From contig OY764147.1 in the NCBI GenBank assembly GCA_963668115.1, positions 248,001 to 312,000 on the forward strand: 64,000 nucleotides of DNA, written 5' to 3'. The notes beneath the pieces are model-generated. The model made no database searches. It was given only the letters and a program-made list of their open reading frames with translations, and had not been told where the DNA came from. The translations under genes were made by a program, and so were the position numbers. The stretch is from Plut-88900 sp963668115. GTDB taxonomy: Bacteria; Chloroflexota; Dehalococcoidia; Plut-88900. Each line of letters starts with the position of its first letter. Positions within the stretch are counted from its first letter, which is position 1. Shown here piece by piece: positions 7,378-15,435 of the stretch.

Positions 7378-8256
7378 TTAGGCGGGGACTTTGGCGACGA
7401 AGCTCTTGGTGTTGACGATGTGGCGGTTGAGGCCGAGCTTCTTGGGGGGGATGCCGAAGGAGAGGCCGAGCATCTGGGGGAGGTGGATGACGGGTAGGCC
7501 GATCTGGACCTTCTTCTGCCGGGCGGCTTTGGGCTGGGCGGCGTCCAGGTTGAGGTGGCAGAGGGGGCAAGGGGTGACCATGACGTCGGCGCCCTCCTCT
7601 TTTGCCTCGATGAGGTGGTCGCCGGACATGGCGTAGGAGGCCTTTTCGTTCATGGTGAGGATGGGGAAGCCGCAGCAGCGGGTCTTGCCTGAGTAGTCGA
7701 CGGCGATGCCGCCGAGGGTGGTGGTAATCTGCTCGATGTAGGTGTCGCGCTCGGGGTGGCCTTCGAAGTCGAGGAACATGGTGGGGCGTAGGATGTAGCA
7801 GCCGTAGAAGGGAGCGATCTTGACGCCGGTGAGGGGTCGGGTGACGAGGGGTTCGACCTTGTCGAGGCCGATGTCCTCGACGATTATCCAGAGGAGGTGG
7901 CTGACTTTGGTCGTGCCTTTGTATTCCAAGCCTTCTAGGGCTAGGGTCTCGTTGACTTTGGCGAGGTAGTCGGGGTCGTTACGGAGCTTGAAGTTGGCCT
8001 GACTCATGACGCCCTGGCAGGTGCTGCAGATAGTCATGATGGGGAGGCCGAGTTTCTCGGCCATGGCGAAGGTGCGTGCGTTGAGGGTGTCGGAGAGCTC
8101 GGGGTTGCGTTCGCTGAGGATGCCTGCGCCGGTACAGGCGGCTTCCTTCAATTCGACCAACTCGATTTCCAGTTTATCGGCGACGGCCAGTGTGGCCTTG
8201 AAGAGCTCGGGGCAGGCGCCCTGGGAGACGCAACCGGGATACCAGGCGTACTTCAT
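7378..8256 (-). CDS. sdhE: HdrB-like CCG-domain subunit of succinate dehydrogenase
   Basis: 292 residues, with two cysteine-rich CCG-type regions as in heterodisulfide reductase subunit B and the SdhE/TfrB-type subunits of non-classical succinate:quinone reductases. N-terminal CVSQGAC is followed by CTGAG and ICSTCQG; the second set has FYGCY, RCCGFP and TPCPLCH. Such Cys sets bind an unusual Fe-S cluster. It is the last gene of sdhA-sdhB-sdhE and shares its first base with the sdhB stop. No SdhC/SdhD membrane anchor is seen, so this subunit probably links the enzyme to its quinone or other acceptor. This is not the unrelated flavinylation factor that bears the same name. Confidence 0.85.
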   Translation of the reverse strand: MKYAWYPGCVSQGACPELFKATLAVADKLEIELVELKEAACTGAGILSERNPELSDTLNARTFAMAEKLGLPIMTICSTCQGVMSQANFKLRNDPDYLAKVNETLALEGLEYKGTTKVSHLLWIIVEDIGLDKVEPLVTRPLTGVKIAPFYGCYILRPTMFLDFEGHPERDTYIEQITTTLGGIAVDYSGKTRCCGFPILTMNEKASYAMSGDHLIEAKEEGADVMVTPCPLCHLNLDAAQPKAARQKKVQIGLPVIHLPQMLGLSFGIPPKKLGLNRHIVNTKSFVAKVPA

Positions 8257-9203
8257 TACTTGCTTTCCAGCTTTTCAAATATGCGCTTGACTTTGTCTGC
8301 GCCGGGGCGCTTGTGGTGGAAGAGGGGCGGCATCTTACGGGCGAGGAGGGAGCGGAGGGCGGTGGGGATGAGGCCCAGGAGGGCGCCTACGTTCCTGAAG
8401 CCGTAGGACTCGACGATGAGGCGCTTTTCGTCGAGCCAGCTGCTGCGCTTGACGGAGTTGGCGAGGGACTCGGCGTGTCGGGCGCCGTTGTTGTTGACGA
8501 AGCCCTGTTCAACGGCCTTGCGCCGGAGCTCGAGGATCTGGTCCATGGGGGCGACGCCCTTGGGACAGACCTGGACGCATTCGAAGCAGTGGGTGCAGTC
8601 CCAGATGCCGCCGGGCTGGCCGAGGGTCTGGAGCCTTTCGGCCTGGATGCCGTCCCGCGGGTCTCCGGCGAAGCGGAGGGCCTTGGCGAGGGCGGCGGGG
8701 CCGAGGAATCGTTTATCTACCTCAAGGACAGTGCAGTCGGAGACGCAGGCTCCGCACATGATGCAGCCCATGACCTGGTTGAGGGCGAGCATGTCTGCGT
8801 TATCGACGATGTATTCGTGGTCGGGGGTGGGGCCGACGGGGGAGAGCCAGGGCTGGACCTTGCCGATCTTCTCCCAGAAGGGCTTGGCGTCTACGACGAG
8901 GTCTTTGACGACGGTGGTGTTGCCTGCGGGTTCGACGACGATGGTGTCGGAGCGGGCTAGGGCGTCGGTTATCTTGGTGTTGCAGGCGAGGCCGGCGTGG
9001 CCGTTGACGCGCATGGCGCAGGAGCCGCAGATGGCGCTGCGGCAGGAGCATCGGAGGGCGAGGGACTGGTCCTGGTACTCGCGGATCTTGATGAGGGCGT
9101 CGAGGACCATCTCGTGCTCGTCACACTCGACCTTGAAGTCCTCATAGTAGGGCCCAGAGCCCGATTCCCGGTTGAAGCGTTTAATTTTTACGGCTACTTC
9201 CAT
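8256..9203 (-). CDS. sdhB: Succinate dehydrogenase/fumarate reductase iron-sulfur subunit
   Basis: 315 residues; carries electrons from the flavoprotein to the acceptor subunit. The N-terminal 2Fe-2S plant-ferredoxin-like domain has the LRCSCRSAICGSCAMR cluster and a later LAC. The C-terminal half has the two CxxCxxCxxxC-type sets, CIMCGACVSDC and CTHCFECVQVCPKG, for the 4Fe-4S and 3Fe-4S centres. It is longer than E. coli SdhB (about 240 residues), the extra being mostly at the C-terminus. It lies between sdhA (21-base gap) and sdhE. Confidence 0.93.
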   Translation of the reverse strand: MEVAVKIKRFNRESGSGPYYEDFKVECDEHEMVLDALIKIREYQDQSLALRCSCRSAICGSCAMRVNGHAGLACNTKITDALARSDTIVVEPAGNTTVVKDLVVDAKPFWEKIGKVQPWLSPVGPTPDHEYIVDNADMLALNQVMGCIMCGACVSDCTVLEVDKRFLGPAALAKALRFAGDPRDGIQAERLQTLGQPGGIWDCTHCFECVQVCPKGVAPMDQILELRRKAVEQGFVNNNGARHAESLANSVKRSSWLDEKRLIVESYGFRNVGALLGLIPTALRSLLARKMPPLFHHKRPGADKVKRIFEKLESK

Positions 9204-9224
9204 AGTCTCTGCTTATGAGGTCTG

Positions 9225-10922
9225 CTAGTAGGTTCGAGCCTGAGGCTGCCAACGGGTGATGGTAACAGGGAGGAAATCCATCCGGGGCTCGCCGTCCTTG
9301 AGGGTTACGAGGGTGTGGCGGAGCCAGTTTTCGTCGTCTCTTTCGGGGTAGTCGGTGCGGGTGTGGGCGCCTCTGCTTTCCTTGCGTTCGATGGCACCGG
9401 CGACGATGGTCTCGGCGCAGTCGAGCATGAAGCCCAACTCCAGATATGATATCAGGTTGTAGTTGAATACTTTGCCCTTGTCGCTGATGGAGGCTTGGGC
9501 GTAACGTTCCTTGAGCTGGGCGATATCCTCACGGGACCTTTTGAGGCCACCTTCGTAGCGGAATACGGCGACGTTGTTGTGCATGGACTGGCCCATGGCG
9601 AGTCGGATGGCGGCGGGGGGATCGGAGGTCGGGTCCCGGTTGAGGATGGACTGGATGCGGTTTTCTTCGTCGGACTTGACGGCGTTGGAGATGACGGGCT
9701 GAGTCACTGAGGAGGCATACTGACCGGCATTGAGGCCGGCACGCCTGCCAAATACGACGGTTTCCAACAGGGAGTTGGCACCCAGCCGGTTACCGCCGTG
9801 GAGGCTTATGCAGGCGCACTCTCCGGCGGCGTAAAGGCCTTCGATGGAGGTTGCGCCGTCGACGTCGGTCTTGATGCCGCCCATCTGGTAGTGCATACCG
9901 GGGACGATGCGGATGGGCTCCTCGACGATGTCAACGCCTGCGAACTGGATGCCGAGCTCGCGGATCTGGGAGAGGCGTTCGAGGATCTTCTGTTTGCCGA
10001 GGTGGCGGCAGTCAAGGAGGATTGCGCCGTCTACGCCCCGGCCGGCGTCGATTTCGACGCGTTCGGCGCGGGAGACGACGTCTCGGGAGGCGAGCTCCAT
10101 CTTGTTGGGGGCGTAGTAGGGGTTTCGGGGGTTGCCCATGAAACGCTCGCCCTCGTTGTTGATGAGGTAAGCGCCTTCGCCTCGGGCGGCCTCGGAGAGG
10201 AGGGCGCCGTTGGCGGGGAGGGTGGTGGGGTGGTACTGGACCATCTCCATGTCCATTAGGGGGGCGCCGGCGTTGTAGGCAAGGGCGATGCCGTCGCCGG
10301 TGCAGATCATGGCATTGGTGGAGGGTTCGTAGACCCGGCCGAGGCCACCGCTGGCCATGATTACGGCCTTGGCCTGGATGGGCTCGATGCGGCCGGAGAG
10401 CATGTCCATAGCCACTGCGCCCCGGCAGACGCCGTCGAGCATGATGAGGGAGGTGACGAACCACTCCTCGTAGACGAATATGCCGGCCTTCATGAGCTGT
10501 TCGTACATGACGTGGAGGATGGCCTGGCCGGTGATGTCGGCGACGAAGAAGGTGCGGGCGAAGGATGCGCCGCCGAAGCTGCGGGCACCCAATCTGCCGC
10601 GCTCGTCGCGGTTGAAGATGACGCCCATGTGCTCGAGCTCGATGATGTCGCTGGGGGCTTCACGGGCCATGATCTCGATGGCGTCCTGGTCGCCGAGGTA
10701 GTCGGATCCCTTGACGGTATCGAAGGCGTGGGACTCCCAGTCGTCCTCGCGGCCTTCCTCGGGCATGGCCGCGTTGATGCCGCCCTGAGCGGCGTTGGAA
10801 TGGCTTCGGACGGGGTGGACCTTGGAGACTACGGCGACGTTAGCGCCGTGCCGGTGGGCCTCTATGGCGGCGCGCATCCCTGCGAGGCCCGCGCCTATAA
10901 CTAAAACGTCGTGTTGTGGCAA
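9225..10922 (-). CDS. sdhA: Succinate dehydrogenase/fumarate reductase flavoprotein subunit
   Basis: 565 residues from a TTG start. A longer frame reaches an ATG at 11042, but that Met would lie upstream of the good promoter at 10954-10983, and the family N-terminus begins just before HDVLVIGAGLAGMRAA. The FAD Rossmann motif is GAGLAG (residues 10-15), and SHSNAAQGGINAA carries His41, aligned with the FAD-attaching His of SdhA/FrdA. HPTTLPANGALLSEAARGEG and HYQMGGI are the active-site segments. It is first in sdhA-sdhB-sdhE and oxidises succinate to fumarate (or the reverse). Confidence 0.94.
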   Translation of the reverse strand: MPQHDVLVIGAGLAGMRAAIEAHRHGANVAVVSKVHPVRSHSNAAQGGINAAMPEEGREDDWESHAFDTVKGSDYLGDQDAIEIMAREAPSDIIELEHMGVIFNRDERGRLGARSFGGASFARTFFVADITGQAILHVMYEQLMKAGIFVYEEWFVTSLIMLDGVCRGAVAMDMLSGRIEPIQAKAVIMASGGLGRVYEPSTNAMICTGDGIALAYNAGAPLMDMEMVQYHPTTLPANGALLSEAARGEGAYLINNEGERFMGNPRNPYYAPNKMELASRDVVSRAERVEIDAGRGVDGAILLDCRHLGKQKILERLSQIRELGIQFAGVDIVEEPIRIVPGMHYQMGGIKTDVDGATSIEGLYAAGECACISLHGGNRLGANSLLETVVFGRRAGLNAGQYASSVTQPVISNAVKSDEENRIQSILNRDPTSDPPAAIRLAMGQSMHNNVAVFRYEGGLKRSREDIAQLKERYAQASISDKGKVFNYNLISYLELGFMLDCAETIVAGAIERKESRGAHTRTDYPERDDENWLRHTLVTLKDGEPRMDFLPVTITRWQPQARTY

Positions 10923-10953
10923 GTGAAGACCTGTAATTCGGACGGGTCTGTGA

Positions 10954-10983
10954 ATTTTATCATTTGCGGAGGTAGAGTGACAA
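10954..10983 (-). promoter_or_regulatory. sdhA-sdhB-sdhE promoter
   Basis: On the - strand TTGTCA (10978-10983), an 18-nt spacer and TAAAAT (10954-10959). The transcript would begin near 10947, leaving a leader of about 25 nt before the TTG start of sdhA. Confidence 0.6.
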
Positions 10984-11172
10984 TAAGGGGGCGGGGGTCG
11001 ATGGGGAAGGGAGGGACTCAAGGAGAGGAAGCAGCAGGTCAAATCCTAGATCCATCGCGGAACACCGGGATGGCATGTAATCAGGCGTCGGGTCTTTCGG
11101 TTGGGTGGGATTGGGCCTATCATTCAGCCATATCGACAGGGCGCCCTGATAAAGGACTTTTTGGGAAATGGG

Positions 11173-12915
11173 ATGCTTAGACTCCTAAGTGTTACCAACT
11201 TTGCGACGATTGAGCAGCTAGAGATAGAGCTGGCGGCGGACTTCAACGTGTTGACGGGGGAGACGGGGGCTGGGAAGTCGATCATCGTGGATGCGGTTAG
11301 TCTGCTGCTGGGGGGTCGGGCGGATGCGGGGATGGTGAGGTCGGGGGCTCGGCAGGCGAGAGTGGAGGGTGTTTTCCTTCTGGGAGAAGACTTGATGCAG
11401 GCGGTCGGGGGTGGATTGGACGAGTACGGCATTGAGTCGGGTGACGAAGAGCTGATAGTGGCCCGGGAGGTTAACCTTGATGGCCGCAACACGTGTCGAG
11501 TCAATGGTCGGATAGTACCGCTTCGGCTGTTGAACGGTCTGGCCGAGCGCCTGGTGGATATCCACGGGCAAAATGAGCACCTGTCGTTGCTACGGGTGCG
11601 GGAACACATGGACATACTGGACAAGTACGGGGGGTTGGAGGAGCTGCGTTCAGAAGTAGGGGAGCGGGTGCGGCAACTGATGGAGGTGCGGCGGGAACTG
11701 GAGGAGTTGGGTCGGGCGGAAAGGGAGTTTGCACAGCGGGTGGACTTCCTGAGGTACCAGGTGGATGAGGTCAGTGCCGCCGACCTACACCCTGGGGAAG
11801 ACGAGGAACTGACGGTGGAGCGGGACAGGGTGGCGAATGCGGAGCGGATTATCAGTTTGTCGGACCATGCGTATCGAGTGTTGTACGAGGGTTTCGAGCA
11901 GCAGCAATCGGCGGCGGATCTGATGGGTCAGGCGGCCAGGGACCTGGGTCACCTAGAACAGCTGGACCCGTCACTCAGGGCGAGCGTTGAATCGGCGGAG
12001 GCATTGAACAGCCAGATAGAGGAGCTGGCGCGCATGCTGAGGGAGTATCGGGACGGCGTAGTGTATAGCCCTGAGCGGCTGCAGGAGTTGGAGGAGCGGT
12101 TGGAGGTAATCAGGGCTTTGAAGAGGAAGTACGGCGGCACGATAGAAGAGGTGCTGGCATTTGGTGAGAATGCGGCATCGGAGCTGGAGAAGCTGTATCA
12201 CAGTGAGGAGCGGAAGGAGGAGCTGGAGGGTCGGGAGTTAGAGTTGCGGGAAAAGGTGGGGGAATCGGCTGGACGATTGTCGGAGGCGAGGAGGGAGGCG
12301 GGGGAGCGGTTGGCGGAGGCAATCAAGGAGGAGGCGGCCGGGCTGGCGATGGAGCATGCGCAGGTGGTGGTGGATATAAGACAGTCGGAGGCGGAGGACG
12401 GGGCGCCGGTATCGCAAAATGGTGAAGGGGCGAAGATGCTGGCGTTCAGCGGCACGGGTGTGGACTCAGTGGAGTTTTTGATCTCGTTGAATCCGGGGGA
12501 GCCGCCCCGGCCCCTGGCGAGGGTTGCTTCCGGGGGAGAGGCGTCGAGGCTGATGCTGGCGATCAAGACTATTTTGTCGACGGCTGATCAGATTCCGATA
12601 CTGGTGTTTGACGAGGTGGATGCGGGAATCGGGGGTCGGGTGGGGGGGGTGGTGGGGCAGAAGCTGTGGGGTCTGTCCAAGGACCACCAGGTGCTGTGTG
12701 TGACGCATCTGCCACAGATTGCGTGTTATGCGGACAGTCACGTTAGGGTGGCGAAGACGATGTCCCGGGATAGGACTGTGACGTCGGTGGAGGCGCTGGA
12801 TGGGGAGGGGAGGGTGGCGGAGGTGAGCCAGATGCTGGGGTCGGGGGGCGGGGCGGCTCGGGTGAACGCGGTGGAGATGTTGGAGGAGGCGGGGAGGTGG
12901 AAGGAGAGTCGGTGA
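11173..12915 (+). CDS. recN: DNA repair protein RecN
   Basis: 580 residues from MLRLLSVTNFATIEQ; an upstream in-frame Met at 11101 is rejected because the conserved RecN N-terminus starts here. It is an SMC-like ATPase acting in double-strand break repair. Walker A is GETGAGKS at residues 29-36, a long charged coiled-coil region fills about 150-400, and the C-terminus has the ABC signature ASGGEASRLMLAIK and Walker B ILVFDEVDAGIGG. A TATCAT -10 candidate lies at 11118-11123. It is transcribed alone, divergently from sdhA. I saw no convincing LexA-type box. Confidence 0.95.
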   Translation: MLRLLSVTNFATIEQLEIELAADFNVLTGETGAGKSIIVDAVSLLLGGRADAGMVRSGARQARVEGVFLLGEDLMQAVGGGLDEYGIESGDEELIVAREVNLDGRNTCRVNGRIVPLRLLNGLAERLVDIHGQNEHLSLLRVREHMDILDKYGGLEELRSEVGERVRQLMEVRRELEELGRAEREFAQRVDFLRYQVDEVSAADLHPGEDEELTVERDRVANAERIISLSDHAYRVLYEGFEQQQSAADLMGQAARDLGHLEQLDPSLRASVESAEALNSQIEELARMLREYRDGVVYSPERLQELEERLEVIRALKRKYGGTIEEVLAFGENAASELEKLYHSEERKEELEGRELELREKVGESAGRLSEARREAGERLAEAIKEEAAGLAMEHAQVVVDIRQSEAEDGAPVSQNGEGAKMLAFSGTGVDSVEFLISLNPGEPPRPLARVASGGEASRLMLAIKTILSTADQIPILVFDEVDAGIGGRVGGVVGQKLWGLSKDHQVLCVTHLPQIACYADSHVRVAKTMSRDRTVTSVEALDGEGRVAEVSQMLGSGGGAARVNAVEMLEEAGRWKESR

Positions 12916-12954
12916 TGATGAACAAGGAGGATGGTGCGGCAAGGGTGTGCCTCC

Positions 12955-13063
12955 CAGCCCCCCGCTCATACTTCGAGGGCCTCAGCATGAGCGGCCCCGC
13001 CCGGGGATGGATTCACGCCTGAAGCGCACCTACGGCCCGATCGGAGTCGGGGGTGACAGGAGA
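12955..13063. repeat. Composite dispersed repeat (two families)
   Basis: An arm-loop repeat, CCGCTCATACTTCGAGGGCC running to CAGCATGAGCGG, is directly followed by the second family, GGGGATGGATTCACGCC to CGGAGTCGGGGGTGACAGG. The same two-part order recurs at 40868-40972. It fills most of the recN-rsmD gap. Confidence 0.7.
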
Positions 13064-13108
13064 AAGGCATCGGATGACATAGTTAGAGGAGGGGCTTAGA
13101 ATCGTGGG

Positions 13109-13663
13109 ATGAGGGTAATTGCGGGAGAGGCCAAGGGTCGGAGGTTGAAGGCGCCATCGGGGGCGGCTTTTCGGCCAAGTGCCGAGAGGGTGAGGGCGGC
13201 TTTGTTTTCGATGCTGGAGGCTTCGGGTGTGGAGATGGGTCGGGTGCTGGACCTGTATGCGGGGACGGGGGCGATAGGGATAGAGGCGCTGAGTCGGGGG
13301 GCGGGGTGGGTGGACTTCGTGGAGAGAGATAAAGCGATGGCGCGTGCTATCGCCGAGAACCTGACGAACACTCGTCTGGAGAAGCGGGGACAGGTGCACG
13401 TGATGGATGCGGGGAAGGCCCTGGATGCGTTGTCGGGGCCGTATGACGTGATATTTTTGGACCCTCCGTATGCGGATGAGTCGGTTGATCGGGTGGTGGA
13501 CCGGATAGGGGAGAGGGGATTGTGTGGGGAGGATGGGGTGGTGATAGTGGAGCACGCGAGGCGTCGGCCGCTAGAAGGAAGGTACGGGGGATTAGTGCTG
13601 AAAAAAGAGAAAAGCTACGGTGATACAATGTTGTCGATCTTTCAGATGGAGGAAAGTCTTTGA
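13109..13663 (+). CDS. rsmD: 16S rRNA (guanine(966)-N2)-methyltransferase RsmD
   Basis: 184 residues, SAM-dependent methyltransferase modifying G966 of 16S rRNA. MRVIAGEAKGRRLKAP is the typical start, FRPSAERVRAALFSML the next conserved block, LDLYAGTGAIGIEALSRGA the SAM-binding loop (about 47-66), and FLDPPY at 116-121 is motif IV (D/N-PPY). The stop overlaps the TTG start of coaD (TTGA), so the two are translationally coupled, a common bacterial pairing. Confidence 0.95.
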   Translation: MRVIAGEAKGRRLKAPSGAAFRPSAERVRAALFSMLEASGVEMGRVLDLYAGTGAIGIEALSRGAGWVDFVERDKAMARAIAENLTNTRLEKRGQVHVMDAGKALDALSGPYDVIFLDPPYADESVDRVVDRIGERGLCGEDGVVIVEHARRRPLEGRYGGLVLKKEKSYGDTMLSIFQMEESL

Positions 13664-14139
13664 CCACCGCCCTATATCCCGGCAGCTTCGATCCCGTAAC
13701 GAACGGCCACCTGGACATTGCAAAGCGGGCCGCCAAGCTCTTCGACGAGGTAGTTATGGCGGTCTATTCAATTCCGGACAACAAGAAACTGCTATTTTCT
13801 ACCGATGAGCGGATAGCCCTGGTCAAGGAGTCGCTGAACGGCTATTCCAACATCAGGGTTGTGGGATATTCCGGGTTGACGGTGGACTTCGCCCGGGAGA
13901 TCAATGCCCAGGTCATGATCCGGGGGCTGCGCATGGTCTCGGACTTCGAGCGGGAGTTCGAGATGGCGCTGATGAACAAGAAGCTGGCCCCGGACATCGA
14001 GCTGGTGACGCTGATGAGCAGCCTGGAGCACCAGTTCCTGAGCTCCTCACTGCTGAAAGAGGCGGTGAAACTGGGTGGGGACCCGGACTCGTTTGTGCCC
14101 TCTCATGTTGGGGAAGCGCTGATCAAGAGGTTGAGGTAG
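13660..14139 (+). CDS. coaD: Phosphopantetheine adenylyltransferase
   Basis: 159 residues, the normal size, catalysing ATP + 4'-phosphopantetheine to dephospho-CoA. The start is TTG at 13660, overlapping the rsmD stop, with GGAGG a few bases upstream. The nucleotidyltransferase motif YPGSFDPVTNGH is at residues 6-17 (His17 stabilises the transition state), IRGLR is present, and the C-terminal motif reads FLSSSLLKE where many homologues have ISSTLVR. CoaX and CoaBC are elsewhere in the window (55.7-57.7 kb). Confidence 0.95.
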   Translation: MTTALYPGSFDPVTNGHLDIAKRAAKLFDEVVMAVYSIPDNKKLLFSTDERIALVKESLNGYSNIRVVGYSGLTVDFAREINAQVMIRGLRMVSDFEREFEMALMNKKLAPDIELVTLMSSLEHQFLSSSLLKEAVKLGGDPDSFVPSHVGEALIKRLR

Positions 14140-14171
14140 GGAGAGGGGGACACCCCTCCCATTCCGCTCTT

Positions 14172-14252
14172 GAGACCCTTCGACTCAGCTCAGGGCGAGC
14201 GGAATGCCCATCCCCAAGGGATGGACTCCCGATCGGAGTCGGGAATGAGAGG
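14172..14252. repeat. Composite dispersed repeat (two families)
   Basis: ACCCTTCGACTCAGCTCAGG ending in GCGAGCGGAATG is followed by AAGGGATGGACTCCCGATC and CGGAGTCGGGAATGAGA. It combines the same two repeat families as 12955-13063, between coaD and the converging LLM gene. Confidence 0.65.
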
Positions 14253-14276
14253 AGAGATGGACCTTAGGGTGGGGGG

Positions 14277-15212
14277 TTATTGGAAGGCGGGCATTACTTC
14301 TTCTATGAAGGACTGGACGGCGTCGAAGTCGAAGGGTGCGCGGAAGGCGATGTTGAGGTCGGTGGTGCCGATGTCTACGTATTGGCCGATGCGTTCTTTC
14401 ACTTGATCGGCGGTGCCGAAAAGCATTCCTCCGGGCTTGTAGGCGGGGTCGTGGGCCCAGGCTGACTCCACGTCTTCCTTCTTCTTGCGGGCGTCTGCTT
14501 CGCTGGTGCCCATGTAGAAGCCGAGGTTGACGCTGCGGGTTATGGATCCCGGGTCCCGACCTTCCTTTTCACACCAATTGTCCAGGACCTGGTTCTTGGC
14601 GGAGTAGACCTCGGGGGCGATGTAGGCGGCGTTCCAGCCGTCGGCGTAGCGGGCGGCGATGCGGAGGGTGCGCTTCTCGCCGAGGCCTCCGATCCAGAGT
14701 CGGGGGTGGGGCTGGATGGGGCGGGGGAAGAGGTAGGCGTTGTCTACGGAGAAGTGGTCGCCGTGGAAGGTCGTGGACTCGTTGTGGAGCATGGAGCGGA
14801 TGATCCGGGCGCCCTCTTCGAGTTGGTCGAGTCGGGTCTTGATGGGAGGGAAGGGGTAGCCGTAGGCGAGGAACTCCATCTCGTACCAGCCGCCGCCTAT
14901 GCCCATTTCGACGCGGCCGTTGCTGATGTGGTCGATGGTGACTGTGGCCTTGGCGAGGAGGGCGGGGTTGCGGTATCCGATAGCCATAACTAGACAGCCG
15001 ATGCGGACGTTTTGGGTCTCGGCGGCGATGGCGGCCATGGTGGTAGTGGCCTCGAAGCAGGGGCTTCTGCCGTCGTGGGTGGGGTTTTCGTAGAAGTGGT
15101 CCCAGACGGAGACCCAGTAGAAGCCGTTGGAGTCGGCGATCTGCCAGAGCTTGCGGAGGTCGGGGTAGGAAACGTCCTGGACGCCGGTGTGCATGCCGAT
15201 GCGAAGGGCCAT
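14277..15212 (-). CDS. LLM class F420/flavin-dependent oxidoreductase (copy 3)
   Basis: 311-residue luciferase-like barrel beginning MALRIGMHTGVQ, with SVWDHFYENP, RIGCLVMAIGYRNPALLAKA and GRVEMGIGGGWYEMEF, segments typical of putative F420-dependent LLM oxidoreductases. The substrate is unknown. It shares only family-level similarity with the other two LLM proteins of the window. It is monocistronic, divergent from polA across a 223-base gap. Confidence 0.88.
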   Translation of the reverse strand: MALRIGMHTGVQDVSYPDLRKLWQIADSNGFYWVSVWDHFYENPTHDGRSPCFEATTTMAAIAAETQNVRIGCLVMAIGYRNPALLAKATVTIDHISNGRVEMGIGGGWYEMEFLAYGYPFPPIKTRLDQLEEGARIIRSMLHNESTTFHGDHFSVDNAYLFPRPIQPHPRLWIGGLGEKRTLRIAARYADGWNAAYIAPEVYSAKNQVLDNWCEKEGRDPGSITRSVNLGFYMGTSEADARKKKEDVESAWAHDPAYKPGGMLFGTADQVKERIGQYVDIGTTDLNIAFRAPFDFDAVQSFIEEVMPAFQ

Positions 15213-15275
15213 GGGAGCCTCCCATTGGATCAGGGTGATGGGCCTATATTAGCAGGAAGGGGGAGGGGGGTGGGG

Positions 15276-15284
15276 TGCTATAAT
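15276..15284 (+). promoter_or_regulatory. Extended -10 promoter element upstream of polA
   Basis: TGCTATAAT gives a perfect TATAAT with an extended TGn, 150 bases before the polA start. There is no good -35, as is normal for extended -10 promoters. Confidence 0.45.
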
Positions 15285-15334
15285 CGGGCTTGTTTCCAGG
15301 AGGAAGGGTTGGCTATGAATCGCGTGGTCGCGCA

Positions 15335-15370
15335 AGTCCTAGATTCCTCGCGGGGCCTCGGAATGACAGT
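15335..15370. repeat. Dispersed repeat, degenerate copy
   Basis: GTCCTAGATTCCTCGCGGGG then CCTCGGAATGACAG, in the leader of polA. It matches the 5223-5256 copy. Confidence 0.55.
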
Positions 15371-15435
15371 CACCGAGGAGGCTTCGGAATGGTGAAAGCT
15401 GGAGATGGAAATAGACTGAGGTAGGCTAGGGAGTA

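Noticed and set aside
10984..11100. Possible extra dispersed repeat upstream of recN (CCTAGATCCATCGCGGAAC)
   Set aside because: The match to the 15335 copy is too weak and short to call.
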